Assembly (NCBI RefSeq): GCF_003478445.1
Contig: NZ_QUET01000045.1
Location: 1 to 16,148, forward strand
From: Roseburia sp. AM59-24XD
GTDB taxonomy: Bacteria; Bacillota; Clostridia; Lachnospirales; Lachnospiraceae
Reading direction: 5' to 3'
Length of the DNA stretch: 16,148 nt
How positions within the stretch are numbered: the first letter of the stretch is position 1; every line of letters begins with the position of its first letter. The translations under genes were made by a program, and so were the position numbers. Positions 6,357-14,585 of this stretch are shown piece by piece. Below the pieces are notes generated by a model. It worked only from the letters and a program-made list of their open reading frames with translations, did no database searches and had not been told where the DNA came from.

Positions 6357-6923
6357 ATGAGCCATACAGAAAATATATCTAAACTTGAGCAGTTTATTAA
6401 AATGATGACAGGTCACTTTGATAATCAGGAACAATTTCAAAAAATGAAGGAAGCAGGAGAGATATATCCATATGCGGAGCATGTTAATACACCGTGTAAC
6501 AATAAAATACAAGATCTTCCGGCAGATTTTTCCGGCATATTCATTGTGGAAGAAAGTTATTATCAAAGCCAAGGAAAACGTCATTCTTCGCCACATTTGT
6601 TTTTGTTGACAGAGCAGGATGATGGGATTATGCTTTCTTCCTATGAAATTCCGGAAGGAGAGGATAAAAAGACATTTTCCTACGAAACAATGAAAAATGT
6701 AAAATACAGTGTATTGAAAAAGTCAGAAAAATTTACTCCGGCTTTGTATCACGAAAAGGATGGTACATGGGAAGGAGGCAGTGTAAGCCAGTTTTCGCCG
6801 GTAATGATATTTCGGTTATGGGAGAAATTTTCTGATACATGTCTGGAAGTATCGGAGAGTATGGAAGTGAATGGAAAACGTACATTTGGATATGATGCTC
6901 CTATTATTTATAAAAGGGTATAA
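6357..6923 (+). CDS. Unidentified 188-residue cytoplasmic protein
   Basis: The ATG at 6357 follows GGAG (6347-6350) at six bases. The product has 188 residues, no signal peptide and no membrane segment. It begins with a helical stretch (KLEQFIKMMTGHFDNQEQFQ) and continues with beta-rich segments (DFSGIFIVEESYYQSQGKR, HLFLLTEQDDGIMLSSYEIP) and a C-terminal part with SPVMIFRLWEKFSDTCLEV. The LxxFIxMMTGHFDNQEQ opening followed by a short beta barrel weakly recalls the CpeT/CpcT-like fold. That is an impression only, and I assign no function. It stands alone between the methyltransferase relic and the XRE gene, and codon use and frame look like a real gene. Confidence 0.6.
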   Translation: MSHTENISKLEQFIKMMTGHFDNQEQFQKMKEAGEIYPYAEHVNTPCNNKIQDLPADFSGIFIVEESYYQSQGKRHSSPHLFLLTEQDDGIMLSSYEIPEGEDKKTFSYETMKNVKYSVLKKSEKFTPALYHEKDGTWEGGSVSQFSPVMIFRLWEKFSDTCLEVSESMEVNGKRTFGYDAPIIYKRV

Positions 6924-7115
6924 AATCAAAACAGAGGTGACTGCAATGTTGTGGATGTACCTATCATAATCTGATTTATAGCAGAAGTGTATAAATCGGC
7001 AGTATTTTCCGGAATGTAACCTTGAATTGCGGATTTGCAAGGTTCAGATGGTAGATAGATCGAGAGATAAAGATATACTGTAATTACACTGAAAAACAGA
7101 AAGGGGATGCATGCT

Positions 7116-7607
7116 ATGACATTTGCTGAAAAATTACAGAGATTAAGAAAACAGAACGGATTATCACAGGAGCAGCTGGCAGAAAAACTGAATGTTTCCA
7201 GACAGGCTGTTTCCAAGTGGGAAATGGGGACGATTCCTGATATGGAAAATATGGTCAAATTAGGAAGATATTTTGACTGCTCGTTGGATTATCTTATGAA
7301 GGACGAGGTAGATGACGATAATGATCAGGACACAAATAATCACAATACGGATAAGAAAAATAGTAATGGCAGTATTATTGAAAGGTGTATCTCAACAACA
7401 TGTATCCTGATAGGCGGGATATTTGTTTTGTTGATGCCGTTATTTGCAAAATGGTATCAAGCATTTGAGTTTAGAAATTATCATGAGTGTTTTACAAATT
7501 CGGCAGATTATATTTTTCGGTTCCCGTTGGCTTGTATTTTAATAATAGCTGTTTTATTATTGGGTGCCGGAACGGTGTTTCTCTATCATTCTATTCGGAA
7601 ACATTGA
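7116..7607 (+). CDS. XRE-type helix-turn-helix protein with two C-terminal membrane segments
   Basis: AAAGGGG at 7100-7106 favours the ATG at 7116 over the in-frame ATG at 7107, giving 163 residues. Residues 1-65 are a classical Cro/C1-type domain (LRKQNGLSQEQLAEKLNVSR, then QAVSKWEMGTIPDM) ending in the CSLDYLMK motif typical of clostridial XRE proteins. An acidic, asparagine-rich linker follows. Two hydrophobic segments come next (about CILIGGIFVLLMPLFAKW and ACILIIAVLLLGAGTVFLY). The protein should bind DNA while anchored to the membrane, a layout common in Firmicutes, where the membrane part may sense an envelope signal. The target genes are unknown. The small gene at 7744 lies 136 bp downstream, with its own possible promoter. 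Confidence 0.8.
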   Translation: MTFAEKLQRLRKQNGLSQEQLAEKLNVSRQAVSKWEMGTIPDMENMVKLGRYFDCSLDYLMKDEVDDDNDQDTNNHNTDKKNSNGSIIERCISTTCILIGGIFVLLMPLFAKWYQAFEFRNYHECFTNSADYIFRFPLACILIIAVLLLGAGTVFLYHSIRKH

Positions 7608-7644
7608 ATATAGCTATTGGACAAATTCATATACAAAATTGGAA

Positions 7645-7674
7645 TTGTTAATGATGTGATTTTTGTTGTATATA
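7645..7674 (+). promoter_or_regulatory. Possible promoter of the small antitoxin-like gene
   Basis: TTGTTA (7645-7650) and TATATA (7669-7674) are 18 bp apart, upstream of the start at 7744. The match is moderate and the gap lies between two same-strand genes, so transcription from the XRE gene could also suffice. Confidence 0.35.
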
Positions 7675-7743
7675 CAGAACGGAAAGAGAATATTCGTCTG
7701 ATATCAGCAAGAATAGCAACAAAAACGGAAAGGAGTATTTACT

Positions 7744-7932
7744 ATGATCAAGACAGCTGCTTTAACTAGAGATCAGAAACCGACTGCTGAACAGATTAAG
7801 CAGATACAGGCTGCAGCGCAAAGAGAAATCGTGTATGATGATGATTCACCGGAACTTACTCCTGCAATGGAAAAGGCATTTCGATTAGCTGCAAAGAATA
7901 GAAATACACATAAAAATACAGAAATTTCTTGA
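7744..7932 (+). CDS. Small acidic antitoxin-like protein
   Basis: AAAGGAG stands eight bases before ATG 7744. The product has 62 residues with a helical, glutamine- and alanine-rich first half (PTAEQIKQIQAAAQREI). The second half is VYDDDSPELTPAMEKAFRLA. The DDDSPELT-type core resembles small antitoxins such as BrnA-like and related orphan proteins of Lachnospiraceae. No toxin gene is found next to it: upstream is the XRE gene, and downstream a terminator and then the cas promoter. It may be an orphan antitoxin or a small regulator. The family assignment is by pattern only. Confidence 0.55.
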   Translation: MIKTAALTRDQKPTAEQIKQIQAAAQREIVYDDDSPELTPAMEKAFRLAAKNRNTHKNTEIS

Positions 7933-7947
7933 GAGACAAGTGTGTTT

Positions 7948-7978
7948 AATGCGAGTTTTTGAAAAGCTCGCATTTTTT
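7948..7978 (+). terminator. Intrinsic terminator between the small gene and the cas operon
   Basis: AATGCGAG (7948-7955) pairs perfectly with CTCGCATT (7967-7974) and the stem runs into a T-run ending at 7978. It insulates the cas operon from upstream transcription. Confidence 0.85.
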
Positions 7979-7999
7979 GTTTTAAAAAATATAAAAGAA

Positions 8000-8053
8000 A
8001 TGTCGAAATATGTCGAATGAAGTAGTTTAAAAATTCGATAAATGATGTATAAT
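8000..8053 (+). promoter_or_regulatory. cas operon promoter with direct repeats upstream
   Basis: A perfect TATAAT lies at 8048-8053, 41 bp before the cas6 start. The best -35 match is weak (GTTTAA at 8025-8030, 17-bp spacing). Just upstream, ATGTCGAA occurs twice, at 8000-8007 and 8010-8017, exactly 10 bp apart and so on one face of the helix. A third TTCGA lies near 8034. The weak -35 box plus phased repeats fits an activator-dependent promoter. The array leader carries related GTCGA-containing motifs. Confidence 0.55.
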
Positions 8054-8093
8054 AGTATTGTAAGAGCTTAGTTGAAATGGAAGGGGTGATAGA

Positions 8094-8816
8094 ATGAATC
8101 AGTTTAAGTTGACTTTTCAGTTGGAAAAGCCATTTTTGTCGAAGGATTTTGAGGTTGTTATAATCAGTTTTCTGAAGGCGGCAACTTTAAATTATGCCAA
8201 GGACTTTCATGAGAAACTGTATGATAAAAGTCAGTCTGTTATGAAGAGCTATACATTTTCGTGTTATCTTCCGAATGCCAGATTTCAGAAGGAACAAATT
8301 TCATTAGGACAACCTTGTTTTGAGCTGTATTTTAGTGATGCGGATATCGTAGAAAGTATACAATTTTTAAATTCTTTCAAAACAATGTATAAGAAAAAAT
8401 ATCCTATGAACTGCAATTCGATGCAGCTCGTGTCGATCGCGGCACAAAAGCGCAGTGAAATAAAGGATTCCGAAGTGATCATAAAAATGTCAAGTTCGCT
8501 TGTTGTCCGCAGTCATGATGCGAGCAATAACACGGATAAATATTACATATATCAGGATACAGAATTTGAAAAGACATTAAAAGAAAATATAGAATTCATG
8601 TTGGAAAAGCTCAATGTGCCAATTTCAACGGATGGTTTTTCGATTGTTCCGGTTAAAGGCAAAAAGGTTGTTCAGAACGTGTTTGGTCATATGATAGATG
8701 CTAATATTGGTATTTATAAATTAAAAGGAACTCCGGAACTTCTGAATTATTTATATCAGGCAGGAATGGGAAGTCGGAGATCGGAAGGCCATGGAAAGTT
8801 TGAAATTATTATGTAG
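8094..8816 (+). CDS. cas6: CRISPR-associated endoribonuclease Cas6
   Basis: GGAAGGGGTG shortly before ATG 8094 gives a 240-residue product, the usual Cas6 size. The C-terminus has the family's glycine-rich loop, GMGSRRSEGHGKFEII (from residue 224), with His in place of the common Phe in the last GFG. His39 in NYAKDFHEKL is a candidate for the catalytic histidine of Cas6b-type enzymes. It should cleave the repeat transcript of the array at 14832 onward and leave an 8-nt 5' handle that would read AUGUAAAG. It is the first gene of the operon, behind the promoter at 8048-8053, with cas8 starting 16 bp downstream. Confidence 0.9.
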   Translation: MNQFKLTFQLEKPFLSKDFEVVIISFLKAATLNYAKDFHEKLYDKSQSVMKSYTFSCYLPNARFQKEQISLGQPCFELYFSDADIVESIQFLNSFKTMYKKKYPMNCNSMQLVSIAAQKRSEIKDSEVIIKMSSSLVVRSHDASNNTDKYYIYQDTEFEKTLKENIEFMLEKLNVPISTDGFSIVPVKGKKVVQNVFGHMIDANIGIYKLKGTPELLNYLYQAGMGSRRSEGHGKFEIIM

Positions 8817-8831
8817 AGGGGAGGGAAATAT

Positions 8832-10514
8832 GTGGAGACAATTAAGATTACGAAGGGTGATTTTCTCAAAAATGCAGGCATTGTGGGGATGTGGAATATG
8901 CTTCTCGTTTCCGATGCCAAACAAGGCGTAAATGAGGATTTTTGGCTGGATGAAGAGGAACAGGTGCTTTGCATAAGCGGAGAATTTGCGGAAAATGCCG
9001 ATTGGACGGATCTGTATTTTAAGGCATTTGTAGAGATTTATGGACCTGTTTGTACTTATCAGGAGATATTGAACAGGATTGAAAAAGGCAGAGAATTTAT
9101 TCAGAAGGAAGAAGAATTAAAGGCTATAAAAGACGATTTGAAGTATATTAATGATAAGATGCTGTCTAATAGTTATAAAAGTGGTTTTGATAATATTTGT
9201 GATAAAATTGAAGCTCCAGAGGTATATGAAAAGCTTAAGGTCAGTAAATTGAATGTCAAGATGGAACCGGGCGAACTACTGGAACGATTATCGGAGCTGG
9301 AGGAATTTTTAAAACAGCCTTTATGCCGGGAAACCTTCTGTATGAAAAGTATAATTTATAACTATATTAATCGTTTTTGGAATGGAAAAAGTTTTTTGTA
9401 TCGGGCAAATGCCAAGAAAGATATGCGGGAAATATATGAACAGGATTTTTCAAAGCCTTTAAAGGAATATCTGTTAAAATCGCATGAAAAATCAAAGGAA
9501 TATTGTATTGAATGCAATGCGATGATTGACAGCAAAGAAGAGGTTTCCATTGCTTTTATGAATGATATGGCAGATGATCTTGCAAGAAAACGGTCTGCAT
9601 TTTGGAATTGTAAAGTAGATGCATACATATGTCCGTTATGCGCTTATTTATATACGCTTGTCCCGTTAGGGTTTCGTCTGGTTGGGAACAAGTTTGTATT
9701 TCAAAATATAGACAGCAGCATAGAAGTGCTGGTTGATGTGAATAAAGAGGTTAAAATTAAACAGAAAGAAAATGCAAGGCAGGCAGAAGAAAAATATACA
9801 ACCTGGATTGCCAGAACTCTCAACACCGTGTTTAAACTAAAGGTGAAAGAACTGAATAATATTTCCATTATTCTGCGCGGTACAAATGAAAAAAATGAAA
9901 ACGATAAATATATTTTTAATATACTACACAAGGATATTTTGAATGTTCTCAAGGATAAAAAGATAATGGAATATTTCGAAAAATTATCGGAATATCCTAC
10001 GGTAAAAATTAAAAAGGATTATCTGAATGTTTATGAAATGGTCATTGAAAATCTGATCAGTTATAAGAGCCAGTATCGGCTTGTCAACCGGCTGATGAAA
10101 GCAGGTATCGAAACAGAAAGTATTTTAAGCAGAGCTGTATCAGTGTTTAAAATTCAAATTAGAACAACAATGATTATGCAGGGCGAAGGAGGAATGAATC
10201 AAATGAACGTATGGTCAATGAGGGATAGTGGATTCGAATTGCGAAAAGCAATTTTATCTGCTAAGGGTGTGACTTCCGATGAATGCATGAGAGGAACAAT
10301 TTATAGACTCACAAATGCATTATCGGTAGGAAACACAGAGAAATTTATGGATGCAATTATACGATTATATGCATCCAGCAGATTGGAAGTTCCAAATGGT
10401 TTTGTGGCGATGCTACAGGACAGAGAAAAGTTTAATCAATATGGGTATGCATTTCTTTTGGGATTAGAAGGAAGTCATTATGCAGGCAAGGAGGAAAAGA
10501 AAAATGAAGAATAA
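8832..10514 (+). CDS. cas8b1: Type I-B Cascade large subunit Cas8b1 (Cst1, CXXC-CXXC type)
   Basis: The start is GTG 8832, six bases after GGAGGG. The overlapping ATG at 8830 is in another, closed frame. The product is 560 residues. Two cysteine pairs, CIEC at 225-228 and CPLC at 267-270, mark the Cst1 (CXXC_CXXC) group of Cas8b and probably bind zinc. The N-terminal segment (TKGDFLKNAGIVGMWNML) and the long helical C-terminal half agree with the family. As the large Cascade subunit it should recognise the PAM and help recruit Cas3. It follows cas6 by 15 bp and overlaps cas7 by 11 bp, which suggests translational coupling. The frame is intact. Confidence 0.88.
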   Translation: METIKITKGDFLKNAGIVGMWNMLLVSDAKQGVNEDFWLDEEEQVLCISGEFAENADWTDLYFKAFVEIYGPVCTYQEILNRIEKGREFIQKEEELKAIKDDLKYINDKMLSNSYKSGFDNICDKIEAPEVYEKLKVSKLNVKMEPGELLERLSELEEFLKQPLCRETFCMKSIIYNYINRFWNGKSFLYRANAKKDMREIYEQDFSKPLKEYLLKSHEKSKEYCIECNAMIDSKEEVSIAFMNDMADDLARKRSAFWNCKVDAYICPLCAYLYTLVPLGFRLVGNKFVFQNIDSSIEVLVDVNKEVKIKQKENARQAEEKYTTWIARTLNTVFKLKVKELNNISIILRGTNEKNENDKYIFNILHKDILNVLKDKKIMEYFEKLSEYPTVKIKKDYLNVYEMVIENLISYKSQYRLVNRLMKAGIETESILSRAVSVFKIQIRTTMIMQGEGGMNQMNVWSMRDSGFELRKAILSAKGVTSDECMRGTIYRLTNALSVGNTEKFMDAIIRLYASSRLEVPNGFVAMLQDREKFNQYGYAFLLGLEGSHYAGKEEKKNEE

Positions 10515-11378
10515 TGGATTGACAATCACGATGATTTTTTTGGCAGAAAGTGCAAATTACGGAGAAGGTGTTGGGAATATTACAACGCTTAAGAAAATGA
10601 CAAGAGGAAATTATCAGCAGTACTCTTATATTTCAAGACAGGCAATGAGATATAGTCTTGTCAGACAGTTAAAATGGGACAATACCCCGGTTGATGACAA
10701 AAGTGGCGTTGTGCAGTTTGCACCTTCAGCAACCATTGAAGATTATCCGGAAATTGATCTTTTTGGATATATGAAAACGACATCAAAAGGCGATGAAAAA
10801 GGTGGGGCGACTACCAGAAGTGCAGTAGCCCGTCTTAGCAATGCGATTGCTCTGGAACCATATCAGAGTGACCTGGAATTTCTGACCAATATGGGCTTAG
10901 CCAAAAGGTCCGATTTAGATAATGCAATTGCTCAGAGTGAGATCCAGCGTTCTTATTATACATATACCGTATCTGTGGATCTGGATTGTGTGGGCGAAGA
11001 TGGGGATATATCTGTTTCTCAGGAAGAAAAGGCAAACAGAGTTAAACACTGCTGGAGGGGATCGAGTACCTTTATCGAGATATTAAAGGGCGACGGGAAA
11101 ATATGAGTCCGCTTTTTGTGATTGGTGGATGTTATCAGAGAAAAAATCCGTTTTTCGAGAATCAGATCAAATTGGAAAATAACAAGTTAAAAGTGAGACG
11201 TCTCGCAGAGATTAGGGAAGAAAATGAAGATATTAAAGCGAATACAATAGTAGGTGTTGCAGCGGATACCTTTGAGAACGATGATGAAATCCGTGAAACA
11301 TTACATGCTGATACAATAGGAAAAGCGTTTGAACAATTAAAGAAAGAAGTGGATAATTATTATGGGGAGAGCAATTAG
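10504..11378 (+). pseudogene. cas7: Type I-B Cascade backbone subunit Cas7 (Cst2/DevR), frameshifted
   Basis: AAGGAGG before ATG 10504 sets the start. The first frame encodes KNNGLTITMIFLAESANYGE and the GNITTLKKMTRG block, typical of Cas7 Cst2/DevR, but after RVK (11041-11046) it turns into a non-family tail and stops at 11106. Adding one A to the AAA at 11044-11046 restores KTLLEGIEYLYRDIKGRREN, then MSPLFVIGG, and runs to the stop at 11378, for about 291 residues, the normal Cas7 length. Cas7 coats the crRNA spacer, so loss of the C-terminal third should block Cascade assembly. The first frame's TGA overlaps an ATG (ATGA, 11103-11106) that opens the second part, so two-piece translation is formally possible. 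No slippery heptamer is seen. A sequencing error in a short A-run is the main alternative. Confidence 0.88.
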
Positions 11379-12081
11379 ACTGCAGTGTTATCAGACCCTT
11401 GCCAATTACCGTAAGCCAAGCAGCTTTATTATTAAAGAAACGTATCCATTGCCACCATATTCCACAGTGATAGGAATGATTCATGCGACATGCGGATTTA
11501 CTGAACTGCATAGAATGAAGATCAGCATTCAGGGATGCAATCAGGGAACCATTTCGGAAGTTTATACAAGATATTCTTTTAATGCTGGGAGTAAATACGA
11601 GGAAACAAGACATCAAATATGCGTAAAAGATGATGGAAAACAATATGGTGTGTTTAAGGGAATTGCCAATGCGGAACTTGTTTGCGAAAACAGAATGATC
11701 ATTCATATTGTGCCAGAGAAGGAGGAAGATTTTGACACCATTTATCAGGCACTTCTCGCACCGAAGAAATATCCGTCATTGGGAAGGTATGAAGATCTGC
11801 TTGATATTGAAAAGGTAGATGTTGTTAATATTAGTCAGGTGGACGAAGCAGAGCCTGAAATGGATATTTATATACCAATCCATTATTTTGAGGATGCACA
11901 AGTCAGTCTGGCAACCGTATATACCCTTACCAAAGAATACGAAATAACAAAAAAAGGGCTGAGAAGATGGAAAAAGGATGGTGGAAAGATAAAGGTATAT
12001 TATTGTCCGAAAGGCGAAACGGTTTATGATGTATATGTAGACGATTATGAAGGTGGCTCAACGGTTGTTGCATTAGCTTAG
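11362..12081 (+). CDS. cas5: Type I-B Cascade subunit Cas5 (Cas5t)
   Basis: The product has 239 residues and starts at ATG 11362, overlapping the end of cas7 by 17 bp. The ribosome binding site is weak, so translation is probably coupled to cas7, and the cas7 frameshift could lower it. The N-terminal AIRLQCYQTLANYRKPSSF and ETYPLPPYSTVIGMIHATCG are the characteristic Cas5 beginning (RAMP fold, first strand and loop). Cas5 caps the 5' handle of the crRNA in Cascade. The C-terminal part (KVYYCPKGETVYDVYV) is also family-like. No disruption is seen. A 62- or 86-bp gap, depending on the cas3 start, separates it from cas3. Confidence 0.88.
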   Translation: MGRAIRLQCYQTLANYRKPSSFIIKETYPLPPYSTVIGMIHATCGFTELHRMKISIQGCNQGTISEVYTRYSFNAGSKYEETRHQICVKDDGKQYGVFKGIANAELVCENRMIIHIVPEKEEDFDTIYQALLAPKKYPSLGRYEDLLDIEKVDVVNISQVDEAEPEMDIYIPIHYFEDAQVSLATVYTLTKEYEITKKGLRRWKKDGGKIKVYYCPKGETVYDVYVDDYEGGSTVVALA

Positions 12082-12167
12082 TTATTGTAAATATATAGAT
12101 TTGCAAGGTAATATAATTGAAAGAGAAATAGATACATTTTGGAATGATACATGATAGGAATGCGAAT

Positions 12168-14585
12168 ATGAAGTTTTATGCAAAATCAAAAAGACATAAA
12201 TTAAAGCAGGAAGATAAAGAACAAATTCAAATAGAATATTTACATCTCATAGAAACAATGAAAATATCGTTGTCTGAAAATGAGATTACAGCATTAAAGA
12301 GAGAAAGAGATAATCTGATAAATGCGGAGGAGGAAGAGCAGAAAACATTAAAAGAGCACTTGGAGGAGACAGTAAGATGTGCGCAAAGTTTTTTGGAAAA
12401 ATATGGTTCGTATTTTACAGAAAAAGAAAAGTACCTTATTTGTACGGCATGCAAATGCCATGATTTTGGAAAAGCAAATTTGATCTTTCAGTCATTGATT
12501 TCCGGCGAAAAGCAGGAAAAGTATCATAATATAAAACAAATTCCGCATGGATTTTTAAGTGCGTTGACATTATCGTTGAAGGAATTACAAGAAGAATGTA
12601 ATGATATTACAAAAGATGATTTTAAATGTCTGGTTACAGCAGTTTATTATCACCATACCAGGGACGACGAATATAAAGACAGCGATATCAGAGCATTTTC
12701 TGATCAATATTTTGAAAGTTGTTATAATGAGTTTTGTGAAAATGGTAAATGGAAGACACGAATGATAAATCGCAGCTTTCTTCTTTTTCGTAATTCTGCA
12801 GTTCAAATGCAGACTACGATTAAGGATGATTTGTGGCAGGAATATATGCTGATAAAAGGGATGTTGAATAAGTTTGACTGGACGGTCAGCAGTGGAAAAA
12901 GCGAGTCGGAAGAGAAAGCCGATTTCGAAAAGAAAGAACTGATAAAGCATATTCAAAATAAATATGGTGAGAATTTAAGAACGGTTCAAAAATATATGAA
13001 AGAGAAAACAGATTATAGTGTAGTTATAGTTGCACCAACGGGTTCGGGTAAAACAGAAGCTGCATTATATTGGCTGAATGGAGAAAAGGGATTTTATACA
13101 TTGCCGCTCAAAGTGTCTTCCAATGCAATTTATAAAAGAATACGGGAAGAATATCAGTTTAACGATGTGGCATTACTTCATTCAGAAAGCCTTCAAAAAT
13201 ATATAGAGGAGTCAGGATCAGAAGAACAAAATGAACATGGGAAGACAGACGTGGACCAAAAGGCAATGCAGGCAAAAGAAAAATTGGAAAAAGCAAAAAT
13301 GTTTAACGCACCCTTGATGGTCACTACTGTGGATCAACTGTTTTTATTTGTTTATAAAGCATTAGGCACAGAAATGATGGCAGCGACATTGAAATATTCC
13401 AAAGTGATCATAGATGAAATACAATCTTATGAACCAAGGGTGGTAGCTGCATTAATCTATGGATTAAAAACAATTTCACAGATGGGTGGAAAATTTGCTG
13501 TTATAACGGCAACACTTCCTCCGGTTCTCCTTGATTTTATGGAGCGATACGGTCTGGCTAAAGATAAAGCATTTTGCTTTGCTGATTTCTCTCAAGAAAG
13601 TGTTTTGCGGCGGCATATGATAGCGATATATGAGCAGGAATTTGATTTGGAAGAAATTATAGAAGAAGCAAACACGAAAAAGGTTCTTGTGATTTGTAAT
13701 ACAGTAAGAAAAGCACAGGAGATGTATTGTGCATTGGCAGAACAGATAGATAATGTATATTCATTGCATGCAAATTACATCAGGAAGCATAGAAAAATGC
13801 TTGAAGAAAATATCATGCGCTTCTCGGAAGGGAAGGGAAACACAGGAGTCTGGATTACAACGCAGATTGTGGAAGCAAGCTTGGATATAGACTTTGATGT
13901 GTTGTACACGGAAATGTGCACGGCAGACAGCTTGTTGCAGAGAATGGGACGTTGTAATCGGAAGGGAAGATATGTACCACATGACCCCAATATAAGAATA
14001 TATAAAACAGAGAATGCTAAAAAATTAACGAAGAATAAAACGGAAAGCAGAGGAATTTATTACAAAGATTTATTTGAACGTTCCTGGGAATATTTACATA
14101 CTTACGAGAAAACCACATTCACAGAAGCGCAGAAAACGAAATATATTAACGAAGTATATAATGCAGATGAAATCACAAATACAGAATACTATAAGGAAAT
14201 AGAAGAGTATCTTGAATATTTTGAGGGATTAAGTATAAATGAATTAAGCAAAAGAGAAGTTCAGGAAAAATTTCGAATGATAAAAAGCATATCTGTTATT
14301 CCGGATGAAATTTACAATGAAAATCAGGAATTTATAGAAAATTATCAGGAAATAATATGTGCTCGATATTTGGGACAGGAAGCGAAAGCGATATTAAATA
14401 GTAAGCTTAATGAATTGACATTAAGTGTTACCTTATACAATAGAGGATCATGGATTGGCATAGACAAAGATGTTATAAAAAATACGGATATTCATCGCTC
14501 CATGTATGAATATGTTTTTGATGAGAATACCGGAAAGGGAATTGGCTTGTCTAGGAAAACAATGGAAGATGATTTTATGATGTAG
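12168..14585 (+). CDS. cas3: CRISPR-associated helicase/nuclease Cas3 (HD plus DExD/H)
   Basis: ATG 12168 is preferred, because AGGAA lies seven bases before it and the product then begins MKFYAKSK. An in-frame ATG at 12144 is possible. The product has 805 residues. The N-terminal HD nuclease shows His64, the HD pair at 98-99 (CHDFGKANLIFQ), His127 (HGFLSAL) and His162-His163 (YYHHTRDD). The helicase has Walker A APTGSGKT (289-296), motif II DEIQ (416-419, where many relatives have DEIH or DEVH), motif III TATLPP (447-452) and motif VI QRMGRCNRKGR (591-601). All core residues for nuclease and ATPase activity are present. Cas3 is recruited by target-bound Cascade, then unwinds and degrades the target. 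It is the last cas gene before the leader. No cas4, cas1 or cas2 follows. Confidence 0.93.
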   Translation: MKFYAKSKRHKLKQEDKEQIQIEYLHLIETMKISLSENEITALKRERDNLINAEEEEQKTLKEHLEETVRCAQSFLEKYGSYFTEKEKYLICTACKCHDFGKANLIFQSLISGEKQEKYHNIKQIPHGFLSALTLSLKELQEECNDITKDDFKCLVTAVYYHHTRDDEYKDSDIRAFSDQYFESCYNEFCENGKWKTRMINRSFLLFRNSAVQMQTTIKDDLWQEYMLIKGMLNKFDWTVSSGKSESEEKADFEKKELIKHIQNKYGENLRTVQKYMKEKTDYSVVIVAPTGSGKTEAALYWLNGEKGFYTLPLKVSSNAIYKRIREEYQFNDVALLHSESLQKYIEESGSEEQNEHGKTDVDQKAMQAKEKLEKAKMFNAPLMVTTVDQLFLFVYKALGTEMMAATLKYSKVIIDEIQSYEPRVVAALIYGLKTISQMGGKFAVITATLPPVLLDFMERYGLAKDKAFCFADFSQESVLRRHMIAIYEQEFDLEEIIEEANTKKVLVICNTVRKAQEMYCALAEQIDNVYSLHANYIRKHRKMLEENIMRFSEGKGNTGVWITTQIVEASLDIDFDVLYTEMCTADSLLQRMGRCNRKGRYVPHDPNIRIYKTENAKKLTKNKTESRGIYYKDLFERSWEYLHTYEKTTFTEAQKTKYINEVYNADEITNTEYYKEIEEYLEYFEGLSINELSKREVQEKFRMIKSISVIPDEIYNENQEFIENYQEIICARYLGQEAKAILNSKLNELTLSVTLYNRGSWIGIDKDVIKNTDIHRSMYEYVFDENTGKGIGLSRKTMEDDFMM

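Noticed and set aside
7011..7019. GGAATGTAA in the 6924-7115 gap, matching part of the CRISPR repeat
   Set aside because: The match is only nine bases with no agreement in the flanks, which is expected by chance in a window of this size.
6926..7258. Minus-strand frame of 110 codons with a plausible-looking C-terminal part
   Set aside because: Its N-terminal half is antisense to the XRE helix-turn-helix gene, which is certain. The remainder in the 6924-7106 gap matches no family I know. That gap also has a short AACCTTG/CAAGGTT inverted repeat (7018-7044) without a T-run.
11041..11103. Programmed -1 ribosomal frameshift in cas7
   Set aside because: The codons around the shift (AGA GTT AAA CAC) do not form an X-XXY-YYZ slippery site in the reading frame, and no better heptamer occurs before the stop. 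A deletion or sequencing error is more likely.
11233..11706. Minus-strand frame of 157 codons opposite cas7 and cas5
   Set aside because: It is the antisense of strongly recognised cas genes, and the protein has no family features.
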